Counted from the stretch's first letter, positions 43,029 to 52,128 are shown. The stretch is DNA of 64,000 nt from JAXGPF01 sp964650945 (GCA_964650945.1 CAZYXU010000005.1:1-64000); one strand, 5' to 3'. Notes: generated by a model from the letters alone, not told the origin. Numbers and translations are program-made.

Positions 43029-43826
43029 ATGAAATATTCATTCATGACGTTTTCCTGTCCGGAGCTGGATTTGAAAGCGGTATTGGAGTTGGCGCGCCGG
43101 TACGGGTATGACGGCATCGAGCCGCGGGTGGATGCCCGGCATCAGCATGGCATCGAACCGGACACGTCCCCGGAACAGCGCCGGGAAATCCGGCGGCAAG
43201 TGGGCGCCAGCGGCATTCAACTCTCCTGCATTGCCACTTCCTGCCGCTTTGCCGATCCGGCCAACGCGGCGGAGCATGCCGAGCATGCGCGGCTATGCGT
43301 GGATTTGGCCGCCGATGTGGGCGCCCCCTGCGTCCGGGTCTTCGGGGGCAAGCTGGGCGAGGGATTGAGCCGGGCGGAGGCCGTGCGGAACGTGGCTGCG
43401 GTTTTACGGCCGCTGGCGGAGCACGCCTATCAGCGCAAGGTTACCCTGTGCCTGGAGACGCACGACGCCTGGTGCGATCCGGCCGATGTCGCGGCGGTGA
43501 TGCGGGCCGTGGAACATCCCGGGCTGGCGGTCAACTGGGACATCATGCACCCCGTGCGCATGAAGCTGGCGACCGTTGACCAGTCATTTGAACAACTGCG
43601 TCCGTGGATTCGGCATGCGCATGTGCATGACGGCGTGACGCGCGACGGCAAGTTGTCGCTGGCGCCGATCGGCCAGGGCGAGATTGATCACCGGCGCGCC
43701 GTGGCATTGCTGCAGTCCGCCGGCTATGCCGGTTTCCTGAGCGGCGAATGGATCAATTGGACCGACGCCGGCGCAGTGCATCTTCCGCGTGAACTCGCCA
43801 CGCTCAGGCAATATGCCGCGCGGTAA
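43029..43826 (+). CDS. Sugar phosphate isomerase/epimerase (xylose isomerase-like TIM barrel)
   Basis: 265-residue AP endonuclease 2/xylose isomerase-like barrel. Likely metal ligands occur at the ends of strands: LCLETHDAWCD, VNWDIMHP, IRHAHVHDGV and LSGEWINW, matching the Glu-Asp-His-Glu pattern of the family. Such enzymes isomerise or epimerise keto-sugars, or act in inositol catabolism (IolE/IolI type). The ATG at 43029 is 2 bases after the DegT stop. It converges on the coiled-coil gene with a 20-base spacer. The substrate is unknown. Confidence 0.83.
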   Translation: MKYSFMTFSCPELDLKAVLELARRYGYDGIEPRVDARHQHGIEPDTSPEQRREIRRQVGASGIQLSCIATSCRFADPANAAEHAEHARLCVDLAADVGAPCVRVFGGKLGEGLSRAEAVRNVAAVLRPLAEHAYQRKVTLCLETHDAWCDPADVAAVMRAVEHPGLAVNWDIMHPVRMKLATVDQSFEQLRPWIRHAHVHDGVTRDGKLSLAPIGQGEIDHRRAVALLQSAGYAGFLSGEWINWTDAGAVHLPRELATLRQYAAR

Positions 43827-43846
43827 GGATTTCCGGCCGGATATTT

Positions 43847-45700
43847 TCAGCGGAAGTTTTTCCGTAATGGTTCAAGGATGCGCCGCATGGCGTCAAGGTC
43901 CGCCAGGGGCAGGGCTTGGGCGGCCGGACCGAAATCGGCCGCATCCAGCACCCGGCAGCGTTGTTCATCCACCATCACGCCCACCATGGCGCCTTCCGCG
44001 GTGACAATGAAGTCGCCCGGCTCGGCCTGCGATTTCGGGTCCAGCCACAGGCGGCGCGCCACAAAACTGGCCCAGGGCCGCAGGGCGCGTCGCACCTTCA
44101 GGTAGGCGTGGGAGGCCTGGTCCGGGGCGGCATCCACGGCAAAGGCCGCGCCGTCGGCGTGGCGTTTTACCAGGAAAACATCCCGCGCGCCGCGTTTGGC
44201 CAATTCGGCGTGGCCGATCAATGACATGGGGCGGATGCCGAAGACCAGGCCATCGGCCGCGGCGGCGGCCGGCGTGGCACGCTCCAAGCGCACCAGGGCG
44301 GGTTCGTTTTGGAGCAACGCCGCGCGGTCGCTTGCCGCGCGCCAGACTACGGCGCCGGCGCGGGTCTGCGCCGTCCAGCCTACGCCGTGGAGCACCGGTG
44401 CCGTTGCCACCCATTTCAGGCCCAGGTCCCGCCCGTGCAAGACCAGCCAGAGGGCGCCATTGACGCTGAGGAGCGGGGCGTAGACAAGGTTGTTGAAGAC
44501 CTCCGTGTGCGCGGCCGGTTCGTCAACGTCGCCATATACGGCGGTCAGGACGGTGGTTACCGGCAGGCAGGCGTCGCGCAGGCTGGCAAACGGGCCGGCC
44601 TGGCGGGTCTCCATTTCCTCCAGGCGGCCGGCCAGGCCGATGATGCCGCTTTGCAGTTCCGCCTGCTGCTGCTGAACCGTCTGCAATTCCTGCTGCAAGC
44701 CGGGCTGCATGCCTTGTTCCAGTAGTTTGCGCAGATCGGTCTGCAGGTTCTGCTGCATGGCGGCCAGGGTGACCAGTTTATCATCCGCCAGCCGGCGGTC
44801 GTCCGGGCCCAGGTCGCGTGCGGCGGCGTCCGCGACCGCGGCCGAAAGTTGCTGCACCAGGGTGTTCAGTCGCTGCTGTTCCAGGGCCAGGTCGCGCGCC
44901 GGCGCCCGCACGGCTTCCGGCAATCCTTCCGCCATGGCATGGAAATCCTGCAACAGGGCTTGCATCTGGTCCTGTTTGCCGCTCAGTTGGTCGGTTTTGT
45001 TTTCCAGCCGGGCCTGGATCCGGGAAACATCCTGCAGCGACTGGTCAATCACCTCCTGCTGGCTGGCGATGGTGCGGTGCTGCGCGCCAATGGTCTCCGC
45101 CTGCGATTGCAGGCGTCCGCGCAAGCCGGACAACTGGTTTTCCAATTCGCCTTTCAGCTCCTGCAGGTTGCGGGCCTCCGCCTGCGCCGCGGCGCGGCTG
45201 GCGGCGATTTCCGCGTTTTGCTGTTCCAGCCGGGTTTGGGTTGCCAGTAATTCGGCCTTTTGCCGGTCCATTTCCTGCAGGCGCCGCGCCGATTCCTGAA
45301 GGGAGGCCTGCTGGCGTTGTTGCTCCGCCGTCAGGTGCTGCCGCTCGCTTTCGATGGCCGCGCGCTTTTGCTTTTCCGTCTCCAGTTGCGCAGCGCGTTC
45401 CGCCAACTGCTTTTCCAGGCCGGATTGCAGCCGCAGCAACTGGGATTTGTCGTCCGCCGCGCGCGCCAGTCGCGCCTGCTGATCGAGCATCTGCATTTCG
45501 CGGAATTGTTCCTGGTACTGCGCCTGCCACTGGCGCTCCATCTCCACGAGGGCGGCGGGTGAAAACTCCGGGGCGGCGGCCGGCAGCTCCGCGGCCGGTG
45601 GCGCCTGGCGCGCGGACCAGCCGGCGCCCGGGCCGCTGACGAACAGCAGCAGCGAGGAAACCAGGAAATCCATGATCACAACAAGTAAGGCCGGTCGCAT
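43847..45700 (-). CDS. Membrane-anchored coiled-coil protein, MotB/ExbD-like N-terminus
   Basis: 617-residue protein of unknown function. It starts with one membrane segment, MRPALLVVIMDFLVSSLLLFV, holding an Asp near the cytoplasmic side of the helix, as MotB and ExbD do. A long, Gln/Ala/Glu-rich coiled coil follows (about 55-345), then a globular C-terminal domain (about 375-617) with GDVDEPAAHTEVFNNLVYAPLL and FGIRPMSLIGHAELAKRGARDVFLVKRHADGAAF. No OmpA-like peptidoglycan motif was seen. It lies 6 bases after the upstream membrane protein gene on the same strand. The ion-motor idea is inference; a scaffold or trafficking protein is possible. Confidence 0.75.
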   Translation of the reverse strand: MRPALLVVIMDFLVSSLLLFVSGPGAGWSARQAPPAAELPAAAPEFSPAALVEMERQWQAQYQEQFREMQMLDQQARLARAADDKSQLLRLQSGLEKQLAERAAQLETEKQKRAAIESERQHLTAEQQRQQASLQESARRLQEMDRQKAELLATQTRLEQQNAEIAASRAAAQAEARNLQELKGELENQLSGLRGRLQSQAETIGAQHRTIASQQEVIDQSLQDVSRIQARLENKTDQLSGKQDQMQALLQDFHAMAEGLPEAVRAPARDLALEQQRLNTLVQQLSAAVADAAARDLGPDDRRLADDKLVTLAAMQQNLQTDLRKLLEQGMQPGLQQELQTVQQQQAELQSGIIGLAGRLEEMETRQAGPFASLRDACLPVTTVLTAVYGDVDEPAAHTEVFNNLVYAPLLSVNGALWLVLHGRDLGLKWVATAPVLHGVGWTAQTRAGAVVWRAASDRAALLQNEPALVRLERATPAAAAADGLVFGIRPMSLIGHAELAKRGARDVFLVKRHADGAAFAVDAAPDQASHAYLKVRRALRPWASFVARRLWLDPKSQAEPGDFIVTAEGAMVGVMVDEQRCRVLDAADFGPAAQALPLADLDAMRRILEPLRKNFR

Positions 45701-45706
45701 GACGCT

Positions 45707-47338
45707 TCATTTCCCGCGTTGGGTGATTAATTTTTCGCGCAACGGGTACAGATGGCCCAGGCGCAAGGCCACGGCGAAGAGGATGCCGACGAAGGTGGAG
45801 GCGTAGGCCAGGAAACGGCTCACCCCGGCGCCCAGGGAGGAAATCAGGATGAATGCCAGGATGGTCAACGCCAGCCCGGCGTAGAGCGGCAGATCGAAAA
45901 AGATGTCAAGGTTTTCCAGTTGGCGCAGTTTGGTTGCGGCGTCCGTCTGCGGATCATCCGCGACCACCCGGATTTTACGGCGGGCGACTTCCCAGCATGT
46001 TCCCTGCAGCAGCAGGATGGCGATCAGGATCACCATCCATGAAACAAGCTGGCGCGGGCCGTAAGCCGGGGACGCGCCGGCAGCGGGCGCCCCGGCGCCG
46101 GGCAGGCCGGTTTCCGCCGGCGGCATCCGGTCGCCGCCCAGCATCAGCAACGCGCCGACCGCGGCGCCGATGCATGCGACTGCCAGCCAGTACCACAGGT
46201 AAAAGCGCGGGTTGGCAGCTTGAGGTGCGCCGCCATCCGCGGGCGCGGCGCCGCGCAGCATGCGCCACGGCAGCAGGCAGACCAGGATGCCCATGCACAA
46301 CATCGCCACGGCCGCGGCTTTGACCGCGGTGGCGGCGCGGCCGGAGCGCGCGCGCCATTCCTGCCAGGTGTTGCGCCAGGCCGGCGGCGGCCAGAACGCC
46401 GGGCGCGGCGCCGCCAGCATGGCGGCGGACAGGTCAGGGTTGCGCAACAGATATTCCATCCCGGCCGCGCCGCGGCGCAGGGCCTGGTCCATGGCGTCCA
46501 TGCCGGCCTGGCCGCGCCTGACGATGTAATCCATGATTGTCGCCGGCAGGACCGGGCGCTGTTCGGCTTCGGCCAAAATCAATGGCCGCGCCAGTTTGCC
46601 GGCGTTCAACGGCGAAAGCGACGCCATCCGCGCCAGCAGCTTGACTTGGTCAATGCTGTTAGCATGCCGCGTCAACACGGTAAATTCCGCCCAGGTGCGG
46701 CACTGGCGGGCCAGTTGGAGCAAGGGCATGATGGTTTCCTGCGCCACCACCACCGCCGGCGCGCTTTCCTTGGCCGCCGCCATTCCCTGCAAAGCCCGCG
46801 CCACTTGCTGCTGTAAACCGCTGCGTAAAAGGCCGCTGCGCCAGGCCGCCTCGGTCAGGCGCAAGGCCGGCGCCGCCGGCGGGAACAGCGCCGTAAGTTT
46901 CTGCGCCGCCGCCAGTTGCGCGCTGATTTCATCGGGTGCGGCCGGCGCCGGCGCGTCTTCTCCCAGGAACCAGTCCGCCACCGTGCCGCCCGATAAACTT
47001 TCAAATCCGCTGGCGGCGGGCAGGGTTCTTTCCAGACCCAGGGCCGTCAGACGGCCGGCCGGAGACTGGTCGCCGGCCAGGGCCGCCAGGTACCCATCGC
47101 GTGCGCCATCGCAGGCGGCGCTGTCCGGCAGGTCGTTTTCCACGGCGTAGTTCAGCAGCAGGATAGCCTGCCCGGTCCGGCCGGCCTTCCATTCTGCCGC
47201 GGCCAGGCGCCGGAAATCGGCCGGCGCCAGTTCGGCATACCCCCGCGCGTCATCCCCGCGCCAGTCGTCCGGCAGTTGTAAAACCAGAAACAAAAGTCCA
47301 CCGAATACCACGATTAAAAGCAATCGCATGATTTTCAT
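45707..47338 (-). CDS. Multi-pass membrane protein, possible MotA/ExbB-like partner
   Basis: 543-residue protein of unknown function. An N-terminal signal-anchor (MKIMRLLLIVVFGGLLFLVLQLP) is followed by a periplasmic helical domain of about 320 residues starting DFRRLAAAEWKAGRTGQAILLL, with TPR-like spacing. Four or five membrane segments end the protein (about 345-365, 385-410, 430-450, 480-500, 505-525). The last two, LPLYAGLALTILAFILISSLG and FLAYASTFVGILFAVALRLGHL, loosely resemble the pore helices of ExbB/TolQ/MotA. The ATG at 47338 is chosen because it begins the hydrophobic helix; AAGGAG is 11 bases upstream. It is paired with the coiled-coil gene. Confidence 0.7.
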   Translation of the reverse strand: MKIMRLLLIVVFGGLLFLVLQLPDDWRGDDARGYAELAPADFRRLAAAEWKAGRTGQAILLLNYAVENDLPDSAACDGARDGYLAALAGDQSPAGRLTALGLERTLPAASGFESLSGGTVADWFLGEDAPAPAAPDEISAQLAAAQKLTALFPPAAPALRLTEAAWRSGLLRSGLQQQVARALQGMAAAKESAPAVVVAQETIMPLLQLARQCRTWAEFTVLTRHANSIDQVKLLARMASLSPLNAGKLARPLILAEAEQRPVLPATIMDYIVRRGQAGMDAMDQALRRGAAGMEYLLRNPDLSAAMLAAPRPAFWPPPAWRNTWQEWRARSGRAATAVKAAAVAMLCMGILVCLLPWRMLRGAAPADGGAPQAANPRFYLWYWLAVACIGAAVGALLMLGGDRMPPAETGLPGAGAPAAGASPAYGPRQLVSWMVILIAILLLQGTCWEVARRKIRVVADDPQTDAATKLRQLENLDIFFDLPLYAGLALTILAFILISSLGAGVSRFLAYASTFVGILFAVALRLGHLYPLREKLITQRGK

Positions 47339-47445
47339 GTTATGGTTTACTCCTTGGCGCTCGCCAGAATGCAAGCATAAGCATGACATTATGCACGTCC
47401 GCCGGTTGCTGGCAAGGATTTTATGGCGCGCTGACAAATTGCTTG

Positions 47446-47487
47446 CAGTGCGGGTGCGGTTTTGGCAATTTTACCCAATCCGCACTG
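47446..47487. promoter_or_regulatory. Dyad in the divergent intergenic region
   Basis: CAGTGCGG (47446-47453) and CCGCACTG (47480-47487) are perfect inverted arms, about 34 bases centre to centre, between the divergent membrane-protein gene and the acyltransferase/ATP-grasp gene. It could bind a dimeric regulator; no binder is recognised. Confidence 0.35.
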
Positions 47488-47552
47488 GCAGGCGGCGGCA
47501 TCCATTCCTGGTGCCGCATACTTGCGCCGGGCGCCATGGTTGAGATTTTTTA

Positions 47553-49781
47553 ATGTTAAAGATTCAAGCCTGTCATGATCCGGAGAAATGCCGCGCCATC
47601 TGGGAGCGGCTTTGGCCCCGGCAATGCCTGTTCGATCTCTGGCCGGTGCGCGATTGCTTCCGCATGCATTATGCCCATCCGCCGGCCTTTTTAATTGCCG
47701 AAGAAAATGGCGCTGCATCCGGTCTGTTGGCGTTAAGCTGGATTGAAGAACGGCAGTATTACGGGAATTTTCCCGGAGAGCTCTGGCAGGGCCGGACCTG
47801 GCTGGAACAGAACCGCATCCCGGCTGCAACCCCAGGGATTGCCGCGGCGCTGCTGGACAGCGTGCCGGGAGCGACACGCTTGCGATATCTGGCGCCAGAG
47901 GCGCTGCCGCCGGGCCGGCCGGATGCGGGGGTGGATGAAACCGGATATCTGTTCATGCCCGCGCAATACGATTATTCGTTTGCCCGTTTCATGGAAACTT
48001 TCTCCGCCCGGACGCGCAAGAAATTTGCGCGTGAATTCGCCCCGTTTGACGCCATGGGAGTCGCTTATCGCTACAATCAATTCGCCGATATAGAGGTTCT
48101 CTTCGAGATTAACCGCCAGCGTTTCGGCGAGCTATCCTACTTCCATGACCGACGCTTTTTAAACTCCTTTGAAGCGCTGGCCGGTTGGCTGGCAGAGCAG
48201 GGGATGCTGCGTATTACGACGGTGCTGATTGGCGGCGCGATTGCCGCCGTGGACGTCGGCGCTGCCTGGAATGGGACCTATACCGTGCTGGCGGGCGGCG
48301 CTCTGCGGGAGTTTCCCGGGGTCGCCAAGCTGATCAATTTTCACCACATCGAATGGGCCTGCCGGGAGCGGTTACGGCTGGTGGATTTCCTCTGCGGCGA
48401 TTTCGGTTGGAAGGCGTTTTTTCGTCTCACGCCCCGGCCGCTTTATCAATGGGCCAATGCGCCGGTCGCGCCGGCTTTGCCGGCGCCGGTCATCTCCGCT
48501 CCGGCGGCGATATCGTCCCCGCGCCCGGTGGTGCTGGTGGTCGGGACCACCACGGATTATGTTGACTGGCTCCGGCAAGCGGCGCCCGGCAATGCGTTAT
48601 ATCTGACCGATCCCCAACTGCGCCGGGCTGCCCGTGAAGCGCCCCCCCCGCCGGAAGAGGAAATATTGTGCGATTTGACGGCGATTGCCCAGGTGCGGGA
48701 GGCATTAACCCGCCATCTCGCGCGCTGGAATATGCAACCCGCCGGCATCACGGCGTTTGACTGCGAATCGCTGGCCCTGGCCGCGGAGCTCGCACGGGAT
48801 TATAACCTGCCATACCCGTCCCCCCAGGCCGTGCGGAATTGCCGGGATAAATTCCTTTCCAAGCGGCTTTGGGCGGAAATTGGTTTGCATTGTCCGCGGG
48901 TATGCCAGGCGCAATCCGCCGCCGATACGGCGCGGTTTTTCAAGGAGCTCGGCGGCCCGTTGGTGCTTAAACCCGTTTGCGGAACGGGCAGTGAACTGAT
49001 CTTCCCCTGTTCCACGGACGCCGATTGCCGGATCGGGTACCAGCGCGTATTTGACGGGTTGCAGCGCCGCCGGGCGCACCGGCTCTATTGCGACGCGGGC
49101 CCGGTGGCGGAGCTGATCCTGGCCGAGGAAATGGTGGCCGGGCCGGAATATAGCAGCGACTTTATTGTTGCGGACGGGCAGGTGCGCTTGCTCCGCCTGG
49201 CGCGTAAAATTCCGGCCGGCAATACCCCGTTCGGCACGACCGGCGGCTATGAACTGCGGGATGACCCGCCCGCCGGTGTCTCCCGGGCGGTGTTCCTGGA
49301 TACGTTGCGCCGGAGCGCCGCCGCCCTGGGCATTCAGCGCGGGATTTGCATGCTGGATTTCATTGTCCGCGGATCGGAGATGGTCCTGCTGGAAATCGCG
49401 CCCCGGCCCGGGGGCGATTGCCTGCCATTTCTGTTGCGCCTGTCGCATCACTTGGACATCCTCAAACTGAGCCTTGACTTTGCCCGGGGTGCGCCCTGCC
49501 CGGACGGCAACCTGCGGGTTGCGGGCGGAACATTCCTGGGCCTGCGCCTGATTGCCCGCCGGGGCGGAGTGCTGAAGCGGATTGATACAACCCGGCTGGC
49601 CCGGGATCCGCGCGTGATGGAGATTGGCATCTCCAAGGCGCCCGGGCATGTGATCATCCTGCCGCCGGCGGATTATGACTCCTGGATTCTGGGGCATGTG
49701 ATTGTCCGGCTCGATGCGCCTGCCGACCCGGAGCGCCCGGCCGCCGAGTTGCTGGGCAATCTTACCGTGGAGATCGAATAA
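47553..49781 (+). CDS. Acyltransferase (FemAB/BioF2-type GNAT) fused to ATP-grasp ligase
   Basis: 742-residue fusion. Residues 1 to about 310 read as a FemAB/Acetyltransf_6-type GNAT domain: FSARTRKKFAREFAPF, IEVLFEINRQRFGELSYFHDRRF, VLIGGAIAAVDVGAAWNGTYTVLAGG and HHIEWACRERLRLVDFLCGDFGWK. After a proline/alanine linker (about 310-330), an ATP-grasp enzyme follows: preATP-grasp DCESLALAAELARDYNLPYPSP, KFLSKRLWAEIGL, GGPLVLKPVCGTGSELI, AEEMVAGPEYSSDFIV and the metal-binding FIVRGSEMVLLEIAPRPGGDCLPF. Such enzymes couple carboxylates to amines via acyl-phosphates. Its stop overlaps the next gene (TAATG at 49779-49783). Product unknown. Confidence 0.78.
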   Translation: MLKIQACHDPEKCRAIWERLWPRQCLFDLWPVRDCFRMHYAHPPAFLIAEENGAASGLLALSWIEERQYYGNFPGELWQGRTWLEQNRIPAATPGIAAALLDSVPGATRLRYLAPEALPPGRPDAGVDETGYLFMPAQYDYSFARFMETFSARTRKKFAREFAPFDAMGVAYRYNQFADIEVLFEINRQRFGELSYFHDRRFLNSFEALAGWLAEQGMLRITTVLIGGAIAAVDVGAAWNGTYTVLAGGALREFPGVAKLINFHHIEWACRERLRLVDFLCGDFGWKAFFRLTPRPLYQWANAPVAPALPAPVISAPAAISSPRPVVLVVGTTTDYVDWLRQAAPGNALYLTDPQLRRAAREAPPPPEEEILCDLTAIAQVREALTRHLARWNMQPAGITAFDCESLALAAELARDYNLPYPSPQAVRNCRDKFLSKRLWAEIGLHCPRVCQAQSAADTARFFKELGGPLVLKPVCGTGSELIFPCSTDADCRIGYQRVFDGLQRRRAHRLYCDAGPVAELILAEEMVAGPEYSSDFIVADGQVRLLRLARKIPAGNTPFGTTGGYELRDDPPAGVSRAVFLDTLRRSAAALGIQRGICMLDFIVRGSEMVLLEIAPRPGGDCLPFLLRLSHHLDILKLSLDFARGAPCPDGNLRVAGGTFLGLRLIARRGGVLKRIDTTRLARDPRVMEIGISKAPGHVIILPPADYDSWILGHVIVRLDAPADPERPAAELLGNLTVEIE

Positions 49782-51019
49782 TGCTGCTCCCACATGACGA
49801 ACTCCGGCGCTTTGTGGATCGTTTCTTTCAGCAGCGCGAACGCTTTCTCGGGAAATTTGATGCTTCCATGCCGCCGGCTTATTTTCTGGATGCGGCGGTT
49901 CTGTCGGAACGCGCCGCCCGCTTCCGCCGGGCCTTCACGGAACAACTGCCCGATTGCGGCTTTTACTATGCGGTGAAAAGCAATCATTGCCCCCGTGTTT
50001 CCGAGATCCTGCTGGGCACCGGCTTCGGGCTGGATGTATCCAGCGGGCGGGAATTGGAACTGGCCGGCAAACTGGACGCCCCGGACGTCATCTTCACCGG
50101 CCCCGGTAAAACGACCAGGGAACTTGACCTGGCGTTGTCCAAGGCAGACTGCGTGACGGTGATCATTGACAGCTTCCAGGAACTGCAGCGCCTGGAGGAA
50201 CTGGCCGGAAGGCGGCAGGTTACGATCCGCGCGGGAGTGCGTCTGACGGCGAATCCGCTGGGCTTGTGGCGCAAATTCGGCATCCCCCTGGCACGGTTGC
50301 CGGACTTCCTGGAGCAGGCCCGGCAAAGCCGGCATGTACATTTGCGCGGCCTGCAATTTCATACGAGTTGGAATCTGACCCCCAAGGCCCAGACGGATTT
50401 TATTGCCGACCTGGGACGGACGCTGGCCGGCCTTGCGCCCGCGCTCCTTGCCGGCATCGCTTTTGTGGATGTGGGCGGGGGGTACTGGCCGGAAACGGGG
50501 GAATGGCTGCGGGCCTTGCCGGCTGCGGCCGGCCAGCCGCCCGGCGGGCCGGCCGGGGAGTCGCCATTGACGCATTACCGGTTGCCGGCGGCCGGCATTG
50601 AAACGTTTGCCGCGCAAATCAGCCGGGCAGTAAATCAGCATCTACAGTCTTTGTTGCCATGCCGCATCTGTTTTGAGCCGGGGCGCTGGATTTGCAATGA
50701 CGCCATGCATCTGCTCATGGCGGTTGAAGACAAAAAAGCGCCGGACCTGGTGGTGGTTAATGCCGGGATTAACGCCGTGGGGTGGGAGCGTTATGAAACG
50801 GATTACTGCCCAATCCTGAATCTATCCCGGCCGGCTTTGGAGGAAAAGCCGTGTGACATCCTGGGGTCGCTGTGTACGCCGCATGATGTCTTTGGAGCCG
50901 CCTATTTCGGCGCGGAGATTTGTCCCGGGGATATCCTGATGATCCCCTGCCAGGGCGCTTACACCTACAGCCTGCGCCAGGATTTTATCAAGCCGGCGCC
51001 CCAGGTCATTGTCGGGTAG
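49781..51019 (+). CDS. PLP-dependent decarboxylase (ornithine/DAP/arginine decarboxylase family 2)
   Basis: 412-residue fold III decarboxylase. It has FYYAVKSNHC with the PLP lysine at about K66, FGLDVSSGRELELA, the substrate-binding LRGLQFHTSW, VDVGGGYWPE (phosphate loop), CFEPGRWI and GSLCTPHDVFG, with the conserved Cys and Asp. Family members decarboxylate diaminopimelate, ornithine, lysine, or carrier-bound glutamate. It overlaps the acyltransferase/ATP-grasp gene by one base and is probably cotranslated, so its product or substrate is likely shared with the ligase. Substrate unknown; lysA function is unlikely without other lysine genes. Confidence 0.85.
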   Translation: MLLPHDELRRFVDRFFQQRERFLGKFDASMPPAYFLDAAVLSERAARFRRAFTEQLPDCGFYYAVKSNHCPRVSEILLGTGFGLDVSSGRELELAGKLDAPDVIFTGPGKTTRELDLALSKADCVTVIIDSFQELQRLEELAGRRQVTIRAGVRLTANPLGLWRKFGIPLARLPDFLEQARQSRHVHLRGLQFHTSWNLTPKAQTDFIADLGRTLAGLAPALLAGIAFVDVGGGYWPETGEWLRALPAAAGQPPGGPAGESPLTHYRLPAAGIETFAAQISRAVNQHLQSLLPCRICFEPGRWICNDAMHLLMAVEDKKAPDLVVVNAGINAVGWERYETDYCPILNLSRPALEEKPCDILGSLCTPHDVFGAAYFGAEICPGDILMIPCQGAYTYSLRQDFIKPAPQVIVG

Positions 51020-51925
51020 TCATCGCCGCATGGCCATCCGCCAGGCCGTCATCACGACCGCCAGGCAGAACATTTGGAGGACGCGCTGGCACCAGGGCGG
51101 CAGCCCGGCGCTGTGCGGCAGGCTCCCCGCCAGTCCCACAATGCAGCCGCCGGCGAAACCCGCCAGGTGGGCCGCCAGGTCGCTTTGCGGGCCTGTGCCC
51201 AGAATGGTTAACAGGCTGAACCCGGCGCCCAATGGAATCCAACCGCGGTTCCACGGGCTCCATGACAATCCCTGCCGGCGCAGCACCGTCACGGCCTGGT
51301 GGATGGCCATGATGCCCAGGGCGCCAAAACAGGCCGTGGATGCCCCGAAACTGATCGCCGCGGGCGTTTTCAACCAGGCGGCCGCGGCATTGCCGGCCGC
51401 GCCGGCGCACAGGATCATGGCCCAGCCCAGGCCGCCGCCGAAAACCCGGCACACCCCCCAGCCAAAAAACAACAAGGCCGCCAGGTTGCCGGCCAGGTGC
51501 GCCTCGTCAGCATGGATGGTCAAGGCGGTGATCACGCGCCACCATTCGCCGCCTGCCAGAATCGCCCGCGGATCGGATACCCCCTGGCGCAGGAACGGAT
51601 GGCCCGGGTCGTACGGTCCGAGCCAGGCGTAAAACGCCAGCACAAAGGCCGCTACCCACACCGGCGACCATGTGCGATGGACCGGGATGTCGGGCGATGG
51701 CCTGGCGGCTGGACGGACTGCCCGGCGGCGTTCATCCTCCTCATAGGCGGCGATTTCTTCCCGCGCCGCCTCCGCCTGGCTGGGCGGAACGAAAATTTGC
51801 CAGACCGATGCCGTCCGTGCCAATCGGTAGTTGATGCGCTGGGCCGCCAGCACCGCCATCCATTCCAGCGCCTGCTGGTCGTCCGCCCCCGCAATTTCCA
51901 GGTCGTTATCGCATTCTTCCGGCAT
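51020..51925 (-). CDS. Rhomboid-family intramembrane serine protease
   Basis: 301-residue membrane protease. A soluble N-terminal domain (about 1-80) precedes the six-helix rhomboid core. The catalytic serine is in FGASTACFG (about S196) and the histidine in DLAAHLAGFAGG (about H253); HLAGN (H143, N147) supplies the other conserved residues. The usual GxSG reads GAST here. The ATG at 51925 is chosen because the frame further upstream crosses a tRNA gene. It lies downstream of tRNA-Ile2 on the same strand and converges on the decarboxylase gene end. Natural substrates are unknown. Confidence 0.88.
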   Translation of the reverse strand: MPEECDNDLEIAGADDQQALEWMAVLAAQRINYRLARTASVWQIFVPPSQAEAAREEIAAYEEDERRRAVRPAARPSPDIPVHRTWSPVWVAAFVLAFYAWLGPYDPGHPFLRQGVSDPRAILAGGEWWRVITALTIHADEAHLAGNLAALLFFGWGVCRVFGGGLGWAMILCAGAAGNAAAAWLKTPAAISFGASTACFGALGIMAIHQAVTVLRRQGLSWSPWNRGWIPLGAGFSLLTILGTGPQSDLAAHLAGFAGGCIVGLAGSLPHSAGLPPWCQRVLQMFCLAVVMTAWRMAMRR

Positions 51926-52054
51926 GGCGGTATTCTGGCGGCACGGTCGGATTTTTGCAACATAATAGGAAACCGCCGGATTCCATGCCGCCGGTATCCC
52001 TGGACGGATGCCGGTGGCGCTGCCGGCCGCCGGTGTGATGCGGCAGGGCAAGGG

Positions 52055-52128
52055 TGGGCCCGGCTGGACTTGAACCAGCGACCAGAGGATTATGAGTCCC
52101 CTGCTCTGACCAACTGAGCTACGGGCCC
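52055..52128 (-). tRNA. tRNA-Ile2 (anticodon CAU, lysidine type)
   Basis: 74-nucleotide cloverleaf with a 7-bp acceptor stem (GGGCCCG/CGGGCCC), D-stem GCTC/GAGC, anticodon loop CTCATAA (anticodon at 52092-52094) and T-arm GCTGGTTCAAGTCCAGC. The anticodon is CAU, but the body (GGTCGCTGGTTCAAGTCCAGC) resembles tRNA-Ile2, which needs TilS lysidine modification to read AUA, rather than elongator tRNA-Met. The discriminator is A and CCA is not encoded (ACCC follows), so it would need CCA-adding enzyme. Confidence 0.85.

Noticed and set aside
52055..52128. Elongator tRNA-Met
   Set aside because: The anticodon is CAU for both, but the T-arm and anticodon-arm region matches the tRNA-Ile2 pattern better.
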